Shown here in pieces: positions 47,104 to 61,100 of a DNA stretch of 64,000 nt. Where the stretch lies: assembly GCA_037903475.1 (NCBI GenBank), contig JBAJFG010000034.1, positions 868,001 to 932,000 of the forward strand, written 5' to 3'. The number at the start of each line of letters is the position of its first letter. Position 1 is the first letter of the stretch. Below the pieces are notes generated by a model that ran no database searches, was not told where the DNA came from, and saw only the letters and a list, made by a program, of their open reading frames with translations. This DNA comes from Ancylostoma caninum. Its lineage: Eukaryota > Nematoda > Chromadorea > Rhabditida > Ancylostomatidae. Made by a program: the position numbers and the translations under genes.

Positions 47104-50100
47104 GGTTGCAAGTGGTTTTCAAGAAAAATTGGCATAGACGATGATAAACGATAAACAAGGTTACGACAAGTATAATGGATGTATTTATATGTATTCCGAG
47201 TCGAATATTCGATTTAGAACAAGGCAAAATTTCAGATGACCCAAAAATAGAAGGCAACATGGCCACAAAAAAAGGAGGAAGCGCCACTATACTCGATGAT
47301 TTCCCAATATTCGGCTTTTTCGATCTGCTTTCTGAATTATTAGTTGAATTATTGGGTTCTAATTCGAACCAATGCTTTAAGAAATGAGAGGAAATCACAA
47401 AGGAAGGATACGTATTCGATGGAGAAGAGAACATAACCCAGTTTTGGTTCAAGTTTCCGTAGAATCACCGTAGAGTTTTTTTCCGGTTTAGAAGACCATA
47501 AATGAAGAAAATGGCGACGTTTCCATTAACAACTTTCATTTCTATTTTATTAAGAATAGTAGAGGTAGCAGTAAAAACTATAGAGGTGCACTTATTTCTA
47601 CACTCGTTATCATATTTCCATGCTTACTACTACCTTTATCAGTTGCTTATTTATTCGTTTATTTGTTCGTTTTTTATTTATTTTAGTCCGCCTTGATAAC
47701 ATGCCGAAACAGCAAAAGTTGTGCATAGAGTCAAACAACCATTGTAGAACTACTTCTTACTGCTATGAATTCTACGCTCATTTCGAGAAGATTGATGTGC
47801 AGTGTTCAAAATGCTCGCTAAAAAACTACTTGAAATTTTCTAGGTGATGATGGTAATAAAGCCATTCATTTCCACAAGAAAAAGCCTTCTCTGGAACCTT
47901 TACCGTTCCTTCCACAAGTGAGCGTTACACTTTTACCTCTGAAAAACCGATCAAATCTGCAACCATACATTTACTCTACAATCCGGTCCAGATTTTGCAA
48001 GAAGGTGCAAGGAACTTAGAAGTACAACATTTCTACTCTGACGGTATGCAGCCTTCTTGGAAGAATCGATCAGACGAGTGTTTGAAAGTGGACAACGCGA
48101 GGTCGTGACATTGGAGCGCTAAAACTTCGCAAGAAAACTGATCACTGTTTCACCATCAAAGGAAGATAGATAAGGACGGATATGGGCGAAATTACAAAAG
48201 GCGAAAATGAGCTACTTACACTAATAGAACTAGTTTTTTGTATTTTTTAAGGGCAAAAGGAGGAATGCTGAGTAGTTTCGGTGGTTATGTAGTTTTTCCA
48301 CAAATCTGATGTTTATCCACAAACTGTTCAAGAAACTACATGTGTGTGGATCTACTAAAGAAATACTGAATTAGTGCTATGAATTATACAGGATATTCCG
48401 GATATTTCACGGATATTTCACATGATTTCAACTAAAAACATCTTCTGACCAGAACAAGCAACAACGGCCCAACTCTCGACTGACATACGTTCTTTCTAAG
48501 GATTGCGATGAGGCCGTGATGAGAGATGGGCGCCAGAAGTGGGTCGCCTGTCTGGCCGCGCTGACCTTTCGCCTCAAACACAAACCCCCAACTCGATAAA
48601 ATCTGACCCATTCAATCTTTAATAGTATCCACAACATCCGTGTTTTCCTTCCACAAGATGTCTAGCCCATGCAGGACAAATGAGAAAATAAGCTAGGATC
48701 TATTGGTGGAGAAACTACTGGTGTGAAATCGCTACTGTCACTTCAGAAACGATCGTTTGGGCAGCTGCTGAGCAACAATGCCATAGGCGCCAGGCGCCTG
48801 TTGCAGACGTTTCTGGAAAGGATCCCACATGCTGGAGCGAATGCTCTTGAAGTCTACAAAAACCGTAAATGAGCATGCTTTTGATGATGTTATTCCTACT
48901 TTGTGCAAGAGCACAACAGTAACAGTCAGATGAAAATTACTTGGGAGGAACAGGTTTAGTAGCCATGAATCCTTCTGGAAAATATAGATGTCTCCACAGC
49001 TATGAAGTAATTTAAAGTATTTTAGAGGAGCAAGGGGCGAAAATCTCAAGGTGGGAGCAACATTGCCACGGTTTTTTGATCATTCCACAGAAATTGCATT
49101 TTCTGGACCAGGCGATTTCCCTGCAAAATGCTTTAAAGACAGGCAGTCTACAATTACGGGAGAAGAAAGCTCTAAAGCATCTTGTGACACTAGGAGAAAA
49201 TCGGCATAGGACTCGGATCTACTGGACAATTTCCAATGGTGAGATTCATGAGTGTCCCTGGAATCATTGCAGCCTATTCGCTTTTCCAAAGGCTACTCGC
49301 TTTTCTAGACTTTTTTCGACAGAGAGACGGCCAGAAATGGAGTAGACTCTATCACAAATAAGGAATCTCTCAAGGAAATCCAGGAAAACCGTTGATTTTG
49401 GATAACTAGGATGTTCAGATTAGCCCCCGGAACTCGCGAATCCTTGGATAGGAGCTTCAATTTCAGGACTGAAGCAACTCTACGCATAATTTCTACGGAG
49501 AAAAAAGCCTTACAGAGCCTTGTTGGAAGATGTAGAATGCATAGAGATGAAACGACTGCTCATAGTTCAGAATACGCCAAGGATTCACTCTGGGAACAGA
49601 AACACTCCTCGCACGATTGGACCGGATTTTTTCTACGAACATACAATGCGGGAAAGACTAGGAATAATGTTGGCGTATTACTGCTTCGCAATCGGAGAAG
49701 ACACTAGACCGGTTATAGTTCCAGTTCGGCCATCATAGTGGAACACCTTTGTCTAGTAACACAATCTTCTTTGAAAAAAAAAGCTCTGGTGCTGCATGTG
49801 CTGCATCTGCAAGGTGGAACCTGGCCGAGTAAGAAGGAAATACAATTCGGGAAAGTTTCCCTGTCTCGAGGTCAAAGAACAAGGACAAATTCGGTGCAAA
49901 CGGGGTCGGAGCGGGATGTTTACGGTGAAGTGGCACCACATCCGTTGCATTCTCGTCCGCTGACCACACCCCGGTGGGCGGGGTCAAGTGTAACGATCAC
50001 CAATCCTACGTCCTTCTGGATTAGTAGAGAGAATTTGAAGCTAACATTCACCTACGTAGGTACTACCTTAAGAAATCTTCTGAAGTGGTTTTCCTGTACT

Positions 50101-50589
50101 GACGGGGAAAGAACGAAGTTCATTGGTCTTTTAGACGATCAATGATTATGTTTTGTACTGGGAACAACGCGACCACCCACGATTTTTTCCCACAACGTGA
50201 AAAAGTGCAGTCTTGTGCAGCTGAGAATGAGTAAATCAAAATGACTTCACTACCCCCTCCCCCCCCCTCCCCGCCCTCCCTCTCATGGCCAGTTTAAGCG
50301 AAGTTAGAAAAAGTATTGACAGAAATATTGAAGCATAATAGAAATATGTTTCTGTATAGCCAATAACTTCTTCTAATGATCTAACTGGTTATTTAAGTTA
50401 TTTTCGTTCTTTTCTCATACATGTACATAAGAAATCGTGCAATACTAACAGCCTTTTATCTTTAAACTTTTAAAAGTAGTTATTTTTAAATTTTTTGAAA
50501 GTAGCTAAGAGCGTATTTAGATGAGTAGCTGAGTAGAAACATAGGGACTGGAGGGAAATGGCATTTTATTCGGCCACATCACTGTCCAA

Positions 50590-50654
<65 letters not shown>

Positions 50655-53600
50655 TCTCCAAATCATAACATCGTTGCTACGATTTCGCCATCATCTAACA
50701 TAACGAGAACTACAAGTGAGTATCGAGTAAACCACTGCTTCTGCACCTACTTGCACCCACTAAATCGAATAATGACACTTTTTGAAATAGATGGTATGTC
50801 AGCGTTGATGACAGCTTCACGACGAGTTTTGCCGAGAACAAAAGTTACGCACGAAGCACATCAAGAATAGCCGAACCTTAAAAAATTTGGGAGAGAACCT
50901 ATGGAAGCAGTTGGTCTCAGCAAAGCTGGTAAAGTGCACAGGTGTGCAGACTTGCAGAAAAATATCTTGAATAAGAATCCAATTTTGTTCAGTGTGTGTC
51001 ATTAAAGTCCTATACCAATTCCGGTTCCATTGAAAATATTTCACCATCTATGGCAAAGTTTTTCATTCTTCTGTCGAGTTGTACGCGAAGAACGCTGCAG
51101 AAAAAAGGGCAACTTTTTTCTGCTGCAGTAGCAGAACACCAACGAGATCCAGAAGAGTTGTCTGACTTCTAAGAAAATGCTCTATGAAACACAATGTGAA
51201 GTTTGCAGAAACAAGGTCGCATTTCTGGAAAAAAAGTCAAACATTACACGTAAGACATAACTGAGAGAAAAAAAAGAAGAAAGTCATATAAGGAAAAGAG
51301 TAGTTGCGACTGAGTGCAAATCTGGGCAACAGTAGGTGTGGAACTCGTCGCGAAGTTCCATATAATTGCAAGATGTGTGAGGTTCCCAAAAGACCACTTA
51401 TGTGGTGTGGTTTCTGGGTCAAGTCGGTCTCGGCAAAACTGGTGACTCAAAAGCTTTTATAAAGGTGAGTGAGGGCTATATTAATAGTGAGGCAAAGCAA
51501 CGGGCCGACAAGAACAGCAGTTTATTCAGGGCGTACTTCTACAACCGGTTAATTCATAGACCTTGCGTTCACATGGGTTCTACTCACGTTAATTACGTAT
51601 ATAAATCCTTGGATCCTAGTTCCGGAGACAATTATTGTTGCTACTCTAACCAAAATGGATGAAGAACCGCACACGTTTTTTTTTTGCCACCAGAGAAAGC
51701 ATTTTTATGTCCAAAAAATAGATCCGGTAGAAATCCGCCAAGTCCAAAGCTGCTCTCATACACGAAGCCGATTTTGAAAAATAGAATTCCTACAGATTGA
51801 ATTTCAATTCCATTTTTCTGAAGACGAAGTTGACTTCCGAAAAATCACGCTGATAAGACAGATCAAGAGGCAGTATTTATTCGTAATGTTACGTTTCCCA
51901 CCATGGGTGTTAACCGGTTTTCTCGATTATCCGGAGTGTACCGTTATTAAGGAAGAAAGATGCAAGGGCTGCAGGGTTTGCATTTTTCGAATGTTGAAAA
52001 TTTGTACATCCCTCATTAAATTATTCGGTTTTATTCGGAGGGAACTGCACCATTTGTTCGACGGTTTTATTTATTTATTTATTTTATAGGGCATGTACAA
52101 GTACATGCGATAGCAAGGCATAAACAGTCAAAAAACAAGTAACTAGATAAACACATTCAGTCTTTTCCTAGAAAGAGTGATTTTCTTAGGGAATACATTA
52201 GTACGCAGTTTGTTGAAATTTCGCAATTCGTCTGACTGGGTAACGCTTAAGAAAGTAGAGTAACTACCAGACTTCGCGATGTAGTATTCTATCCCTTTAC
52301 GACATGGATTGAACTAGATTGCTAATTTCTATCCCTTCACTGCTTATCGACCATTTTTCCGGCAAAATTCCCCAAGGGTCATTGTATCTCTAATGCAGCG
52401 TAGCAACGGAGCGCAAATGAGTAATGAATGTCATGAAAGTGGACGGTAGACCTGACGTGTTCAAGGTTTTACGCCTTTTCGGCGCGGTGCTACCTTGCAA
52501 TGAAACATTCCTAGGTGGTGAAAACAGGAGGAATGGGAGGGGACGACGAACGGTCGCGAAAACCACCGGGGAGTGGGGAACTCGTCGGAGAGAACTGGAG
52601 AACCGGAGCAGCAAAAAAGGAGGTGTAGGAGGTGCTAATTTCCCGAGTCAAGAATAGGGCTGCACCCCGAAGTTGGTAAAAATAGTGTGAAAAAAAAGCG
52701 TTGGGGAAATGTTTACTAACGTAAAAGACTTCACATAGTGGTAAGTTACATGCGTAAATGGTATGATGTTCGGTAATTCTGCTCAAAGTGCTTCTAAAAG
52801 AATGTACCAAGGAAATTGCAGTTCTACCCTTATAAAAGTTCTAGCTAAAGATTCTCTTGTCGAAACGGCGCTGATCATATGTTTTTGGCCGCTGCTGTAC
52901 TTTATCATCAAATATAGGCTCTTCCAAAAATTATTTCTCAAGAAAATGGTCCTGCAAAAGAAGCAAAGCAAGTCTCTAAACATGGAGAAACGTCGTAAAA
53001 AATCGTGCAAGTTCCGTATCACGGACCAGTGAAAATTCGTACACGTTTCGTCCAATGGACAAGGGACAACGTCGTGAAAATTCGTACACGTTCTGTTTCG
53101 TGGGCAACAAAACCAATGAATTATGACAGAGCTAGGGAAAATTGCGTGAAAGCAACAAAGCAATCCCTGATTGGACTGGGAAGATTAATCGAGGGAGGCA
53201 AGACGGCGGGTGAAATGGGTCATCGGGTCAAGGGTGACCAAGGAGTGTAAAGCGCCACGTGGACCGTTGCGATCGTCAGTTGCAGTCTGGACAGCGAAAA
53301 CTATGCGGAGTACTGGGGAAGAAAGAAATCGATTAGGAAGGAAATCCAGAAGTACCCTGTTTTGGAGGAACCTTTTCTTAGCTTTTGGAACGGCAGAGTA
53401 ATGAGATCTTATCTTTACCACCACTATAATAGAATGTCGGATTCGAAACCAAGTGCTTGAGTTTAGATGTGAGCCAAAAGTAAAAATTCAGGAATAAATA
53501 GGATTAATTCCCAACGGGTTAGTCCACCTCTTACCCATAGCGAAATCCAGAATTTTCATTTCCAACCGTCGAATGAAAAATTTTCCCTGCAACTACACCT

Positions 53601-55047
53601 AAAGCATGAAACAACTGTGATTTGTAAGATCCACAAGATGCATGTATGGCTTAGGTATCACCTAACACTAGCAAGTAATATGAGTCGCAGGTTCTTCCAT
53701 AAAAAGTTCCAGAGCTTTCCGGCAAGATTATATGCCTAAAATAGGTTTTAAAACTACTGCGGAGAAAATAGACAGGAAGGCCGGAAAGTAATTCAGAGGA
53801 AATTTTCAGAAAATGCGGGCGAATAGGCGTAGCACAAAGCGTATTCACTGTCTGACAATGAAGAATTTGTCCGTCATCATGACTAACGACGTCGTAGTGG
53901 AAAAATCCATCACAACCCGGAAGAACATAGCGAACAACTACAGCTGTATAGTGAAGAAGGAGTTTCTGATTGTGTTAGCTTTCCTTGTGCAAGAAAAGTT
54001 GGCAATGTTTTGTTCTGGAAGTGCCAGTAGCGTCCGCAGCAAAGCGTGCCAGGCCAGACAGCTGACAATGCGAACTCTGTGGACGCACATCTGTTGCACA
54101 TAAGCAGGACAATGTGGGCATTCTTAAGCCGAAGAAAGATGGAAGAGTGTCGCTTAATTTAGTTAGTTTCGAATACTATCCTGTTTTTCGCTGTATAACT
54201 AGTAACTCTCAAAACGTTCTCTTAGAAAGTCTGCGATCATTGAGATGTTTGGAAGGCAATGATAATAAAACAAGAGAAAATTGTATGTTATCATGATTTC
54301 CTTGACTGATTCTTATGTAGACTTTAAGTCCTCCAGTAAATTTTACATCTAATATATTGTTTTGGTTTAAAGAAAAAGAATTGCCTTATTCCGAAGAGTG
54401 ATTCCGGTTCCAAGACGAAATTGGTGTATAGTGCTGTGATGGGAGCACCTTCCACTCGACTTAGAGCTATTACAAAAGCAATGGCGACGAACTCCTGATC
54501 TGAAAGGTCATCTGAGTTGCTAATGAGTTGGCTCAGTGTGGCCATAGAGCTCGTACCATTATGTTAGAGTCGGTTACCTTAGCATTATAATGTACGGTGT
54601 GTCAGAATGTACGGTACACCCTGTGTTATTAGATCTAGCAGCGATCTCGTAAGAGTATTCACCTCCTTGAAGTTCTTTTAACATATGAATAATAATTCAA
54701 AGAGTGTATTGCAGGTTACTACTGTAAAGCGTAAGTCTTATGTAGTAACTGAGTTAGAGCACGGTCATGCCGCTTTACATATTACCACGGTTTTTTAAGA
54801 AGTGACCTAGCGCTCTAAATTCTTAGAAAAATAAAAAAAATTGAGGACTGTTCAAAAATTGGCAGACGTGGGATGATTTTCTTCTTCAAATGGTACTGAA
54901 CGCTCGAGCATTGACATCCAGTAACTCTTGAATGAAATCACAAAATCGGCGCTCATGTCCACTTTACCACCCCAACAGTAACATTGCATGATTTGAATGG
55001 ATAGAAGATAAATCGCAATGGCAACATGGTCACAGCATCGGTGAAAC
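47104..55047. other. Intergenic, no gene recognised
   Basis: Nearly 8 kb without a supported exon. It contains a (TC)n microsatellite, a TTTA-type low-complexity patch (about 52065-52088) next to a perfect 18-bp palindrome (GCATGTACAAGTACATGC, 52091-52108), and a twice-repeated GTGAAAATTCGTACACGTT (near 53031 and 53075). Open frames such as 49738-50145 (plus) and 54324-54545 (minus) have no recognisable domain. Confidence 0.4.
50594..50650. repeat. (TC)n microsatellite
   Basis: About 28 uninterrupted TC units. Confidence 0.95.
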
Positions 55048-55053
55048 TTTATT
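55048..55053 (-). terminator. Poly(A) signal of protease-family gene D
   Basis: AATAAA on the minus strand about 75 nt after the TGA stop of gene D. Confidence 0.65.
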
Positions 55054-55126
55054 CATTCTTTGACGATGATACAAGTCAATAGCAAAACAGCGCAGGTGGA
55101 AAAGCCGGTATGGTTCGTACTTTTGG

Positions 55127-58100
55127 TCAATGTTTCCCATCGTCACGCTTAACCCTGCACTTCCCTTTGTTCGCAATCGACTTGTCACGACTGAGGGTGA
55201 AGCCAACTGCACAGTATCCATGACCGCCTAGATCTCTTTCAAACAGACGTTTAGCAGTGCTCGTAGCTTTCTTGAGAGGACAAACTCCTGAAAAAAATTC
55301 CGAAGATTTTACCCGTTTTTTCGATACTAGAGGGAAACGTGTCCGGGTTAACAAGTAATCGTTGTTTTTAGGTTCTGGTGGTGCATTCCATTCATTTATT
55401 TATTATATTTATTTATTTGCTTCTAAATGCATATAATGAATGGACCGCTGAAACCTCGTTAGTAGCATGTGCAGGTCTACGAACACAAATTTTTAAAAAA
55501 AGGAGAAAAAAACAGGATGTCCTATCAAAACCAAAACTGGACAAATGAATTTAACTGTATGGGAAGGATTAAGACCAAATCAGGGCTCACAACGGGAAGA
55601 ATAACTATTGCTAGATTCGAGCACGCTTCACTACTAAGCCAAAACCTTGTAGACTTTTTGCAATTGATAGATGAGATTCAGGAAAAATAACATGAATTTA
55701 TCTTACCTGTAAGATTGCAGATCCAGTCAAGATGTTTGCGCACATCAGTGAAACTGCCAGTTATAGCTAAAATACCAAAGTAAACTTGATTTTCTAACAT
55801 TACTGGTGAAATATGCTGCGTTAAAGTGAAATCTTTAGTGGGTCTATCCGCTTCCGACTATCCTTACCTTTGTTTCCCTTGGAAGAACGGCTGCAATCCA
55901 AATCCCGGTCTACGAAAGCTCCAAACAAAGTCGCCTGCCCAGCACGGTTATATTGGAAAAGTGGAGCACCATGTTTGCCCTGGAACGACATTCACTGTTG
56001 AAGGATCCTTCTCTCTCAATTCCTTGAAGTTGCTTCTCGGGACATTTGCGTCATTTGAGCGGGACGAGCGTTGTTTTTTTTTTCGTATTTTATGGAATTG
56101 AACAAGAATAAAACGTTAACAAATTATAAAGGACTAGTAGGCGACGTGATATTGTAAGAAAAACCATTGAAATTTTACAAAAATGATTTCTTTTCTATCC
56201 GAAATAAAGAAACTAACCCCACATAAAGTACTGCCCTTATCGCGTGTTTTAATCTTGCCGTCCTTCTCTCTCCACGCTGTTAACTTTAGCTCAAGCAATA
56301 GATCTTTGACAACATCCATCCTATGCGGCTCTGCTGTAACGAAGGACAAGTTGTGTTGTACTCACTGATAACGATGTTAGGTACAGAAAGAACAGAAGTA
56401 TATCAGAAGAGACCCTGAGAAGTTCAAAGGGCACAGATCAGTAGAAGTCTTCATCCTTCAGGGAGTACAGACAGCTAATCGGATTGTTCCTTTGTTAACT
56501 CTGAGTAGTTTGCCTCGATTTCTGTTCTTTTTCCCTTCTCCTTAGAATCGCAGAGCTCACGTGCTATCCTATGGAATTCCTTTCACGCTGTTTTTGATTT
56601 CTCCTTTGTAATTGGTTCCTAATCAAGTTTCCTACCTTCGTGATAGTCTCATTTACTGTATTAATGTTTCTGTTGATGTCCTAGAAGTGGTAGAGGACAC
56701 AAACATATCAATTCAAGTCGAGTTTTTTCTTTGGTTCCAATGGTAGTTCGTTTGGAAGTCGCGCAGTAGCTCACAACATTGCAGCTGAATTGCAACTCAC
56801 AAATAAAGAGTGGTGCATAAGTGTTGTCCCACAGCAAGAAAAAAAAACGCAGAGAAAACGCATGAAATCGTCTTCTCCAACGAGCTCTTCAGGAATAAGT
56901 TACTACTATATAAGGTAACAAAAAGAATTGGCGTCGCAACATGTTCCTTCCTTTGGCAGAGTAGCCCTCAGAGGGTAAGTGTGACTTCACTGTGGACCAC
57001 ACACGACGCCCATCTCCATCGACAAAGAGCTGACTAGACTGAGCAGATCTCCAATCCTCATAATTGTAGGGTACATGAAGAAAGTTGCGAGGATTCTGAC
57101 GCACGCAGCCTGGTTGTCTAGCGGAACTCGTATTCGGAACCTCCCGCAATTTTCAGTGAAAGGAAAAGCTTTCTCCACTGTCTTGGAAATGGAAGGAAGA
57201 ATCCTAGGAAAGTTGTTTAAGGATACATTGGAGAATTAACTGTTTCCACGACCTATCAGCCGCTATGGAAACGGTCAGTGGATTTTTTAAACGGATAGGT
57301 TGCCTACTTATCAAACCCAGGGTTTGTGGTTTGCAGAATTGTCTCATTTCACGCTTGTCTCCGAATGAGCAGTCATTACTCCTGATTTGAACGTCGTCCG
57401 CCTCTCCATTTGGGTGGTTCTCAAAGGGGAGACCTACTGAAACGAACCAGACAGCATTGATGATGATCTCTGATGATGTCAATGAAGAGAGCTGCGAAGA
57501 AAATCTCCCATATAGAAAAATAGTCTACAGTGATGGAATACTGCAAAAGCTTGAGAGCTATGATCCGCCCCAAGATGAAGACACCGAGCGAAATCAGTGT
57601 TTTTGTTCTGCTATGAGATGATGAACAGTTGTTGGAGAGGTCATCTGCTATCGTGGTTGCCTTCTGTACACGCTTTCATAGTGGAACAATGCTCATGCAC
57701 CACTCTGTAGTTCCATTTTGCGATATCTGAGCCAGGTGGCCGGTACACTCCAACACCAGCAAGGCTTGCTGAAACTACGCCAACTAGCATTTGGAAGCTC
57801 TGCTTTCTTCGATATGATAAGATACAAAAGTCACGAGCACCGGAACAAACATACCATCCATTTTGACTCCGAACGTCCAAGCGCTGCCCGAGATCTTCTC
57901 GCTTTGTTCCGCTAAGCAGATGGGTGACACACCTGTGGCTTCGCCGTCAAGTTCGATAATGGCTATATCGTTCGCGGATTTACATTTACTATAGAGGGGA
58001 TGAACAAACACCTAGAACATAAACATGTGATGGACTGGGTATTCTCTAGCAATCCTAGAAGTAATAGTTCAAGTACATACATAGCGAGCAGCGTAATGCT

Positions 58101-61100
58101 TTCGACAATTACGACCTGGACATGTTTCGATAGAAATAGTCATGTTAGTTGCCGCAACACTGTAAAAACAAATTTTTCATGGTGAATGTTCAAATGCAAA
58201 CGAGTTGGTTCTAATTGAGGTACAGAGAACTCCAAACTGCTGCGTGCAAGGGCTGCGTGACAAGAGGTACGCTGGTGAGCTGTGATTGGACGATTCATGC
58301 ACGCGTCGCGGCTGCAGCCATCGAAGGTTCAGCGGTTCTACGCGGAAATGGGCTAGTTTTCTAACTTTGAGTAGGACAGATGATTGCTACCGCAGCCAAC
58401 AAACTGTTACGAGGTGGTCACTGATGTCTTTCAATGCGTCGTATTTGAAGGATCAGCCTGAACTTGAGCACATGCGTGCGGCGCGATCGCGCTGCGGCGT
58501 ACGTCTTGACCATCTCCCGTGTGCAAGGGCGGGGCAGCAGCGCGGTGTGGCACTGGAGTTCTCTGCTGCTGGCAGAAGTAGACAACCAGAGCCAGCATGC
58601 AGAGCCCCTGTGTTCCTTTGTGAGGGAGCCGCGCCGCGGTCTCGCACCTTACACATGGTCGTTTGCAGTCCTCTGTAAATAATACAGTGCGTTTCATAAT
58701 TATAGGGACACCCGATTTTTTGCTGTAGCGAGCTTCACCGTGAACCAATCGATCTGATTTTTTCTCTATTCAATTCAGGATGTGAAATAATCTCTAGAGA
58801 CATACTTTTCATTAATATCATCAATATATAAGATTTTTATAAAGAAAGATAGAAAAACCAGTGTTTCAAAATTATAGGGACACTTGGACTTGATGAAACG
58901 ATTTACCCAGAAAACGAAATCTGTCGGTGCGGTTGTTACCAGTGGGTTGTTCCCTATCCATTGCCAATCCAAACCTTCGTTGCTTCAAGCTTATGAACGC
59001 GTTCCAGAAGAGGTTCGGCCCAACATCGATCTTAGTTTCTTGAACTGTGCTTTAAAGTTTTTTTAGCATAAAAGTTCAAGACGCATTATGCATAGAACCA
59101 TCTAGAATTTGTCTTAGAACCATCTTCTGCTAGATATGGGTGTTTTCAAGCGCTTTTCAGGTACAAGGCGTCGAGTTTGTGGCAGCTTTATCGTGCTGTG
59201 GTGCCTTGACCCACGGGGATAACTGCACTTTCTTGAACCAAAGCAAACTTTTGCCAAAGATAACCACTCAAATGTGATGTAGAATGATCACACAGGATTT
59301 GCTAAACGTCGCTATTCTAAATTCTAATTCATACAGAGGCGATGAACAGCCTACGACATGCACGAGATCCGATGGAAACTGCACACAGTCGCTTCCTAAG
59401 TCCCATCATAAAAAGGAAACATAATTGTGGCCTTAATTCTTCAATGAGGCCTCTTTTCTGTATGAATCGATCAAATTCTCCCTCATTCATAAGATCAGAT
59501 AATAGTTCTGGAGAAAAGAATTAGTTTCCCAAGACGGCACTTGGGAGGCAAAATGGCTTGTTCGAGCATGTCATGTCGTACACGGCGTAAGTTGTTCAAC
59601 GTCTTTGTACCAACTAGAATTCAACATAGAGGCATTCATCAAATCCTGTGTGATCATTCTACATCACATTTGAGTGGTTATCGTTGGCAAAAGTTTGCTT
59701 TGGTTCAAGAAAGTGCAGTTATCCCCGTGGGTCAAGGCACCACAGCACGATAAAGCTGTCACAAACTCGACGCCTTGTACCTGAAAAGCGCTTGAAAACA
59801 CCCATTTCTAGCAGAAGATGGTTCTAAGACAAATTCTAGATGGTTCTATGCATAATGCGTCTAGAACTTTTATGCTAAAAAACTTAAACACACTGTTCAA
59901 GAAACTAAGATCGATGTTGGGCCGAACCTTATCTGGAACACCTTTACCAGCTTGAAGAACCGAAGGTTTGGATTGGCAATGGACAGGAAATAACCCACTG
60001 GTAACAACTGCACTGACAGATTTCGTTTTCTGGGTAAACCGTTTCATCAAGTCCAAGTGTCCCTATAATTTTGAAACACTGGTTTTTCTATCTTTCTCTA
60101 TAAAAATCTTATATATTGATGATGTTAATGAAAAGTATGTCTCTAGAGGTTATTTCACATCCTGAATTGAATAAAGAAAAAATCAGATCGATTGGTTCAC
60201 GGTGAAGCTCGCTACAGCAAAAAATCGGGTGTCCCTATAATTATGAAACGCACTGTAGACTAAATTGCTTACATCACATCACATCTTTCACGTTTCTTGG
60301 GTAATTCATTCAAGGTGCAATGAGCTGCCGTCAGGACGTGACGAGGTGAAATAAGTACACCATTGCACGTTGGAGCTAAATATATAAATGAATTAAATCA
60401 CCTTATTGAACTCCACATTTGAATTCTTGACTCCCAATTTCGAAAATGGTGCTATTTGATGAGCAGTCTTTTTTTCTGGTTTACACTCACAAAAAACAAA
60501 ACGTTCACCTTTCGGCGTTCTTTCTATAATGGCAGCGAATGGAAACATTCTTTCGAGCGGCTGTTGTCCTTGTGACAGTAAGTACAAGCTTTCTTAAAGG
60601 ACATTAAAATTATCCAAAATATTCATGTATGCACGAATAGTGCCGAATGAAAACATTGCAACTTTCGGTCTTTTGTCCATAACTTCTTTCAAAAAAGAGC
60701 TCAGAGGTTGAAAATCTCATCTGAATCGTGGACCCGTAGTACAGGAGTAAGTTAAAAGCTCCCATTTTGTAAACTACTCTCTGAAGATTTTTTTTGCAGA
60801 TGCCGAAATCTACGATCTAGTGGCATCCACAATGTCTTACAGAATGACGTCCACTGAAGGGATCTCAAAACGAAGTGGTTTTCTCGCTGCGGAATCAACT
60901 CAAATCATGCTTATTTAAGGTCAGTTTATTTGTGACCCTTCAGGGATGTCGCTGCTACTCTAGCTCATTCTTTCAGCCCTGTCCAGAGAGCAGTGCTGCT
61001 GCGCTCAATACTCTAACCTCAAATAAGCTTTGCGGTTCTGATGTAATCCGTTGCTCTTTCATGAACCCCATATTTTCCAGCCAGATGCAATGCAGCCAAG

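Noticed and set aside
49738..50145. 135-codon plus frame
   Set aside because: No domain, no flanking exons, and overlapping minus frames of similar length.
54324..54545. 73-codon minus frame starting MATLSQLIS
   Set aside because: Looks protein-like but could not be connected to any exon or family.
58286..58748. Long GC-rich frames (130 codons plus, 105 minus)
   Set aside because: They cover the non-coding GC-rich repeat and its GC-rich flank; the homologous repeat at 45.9 kb does not keep the frames.
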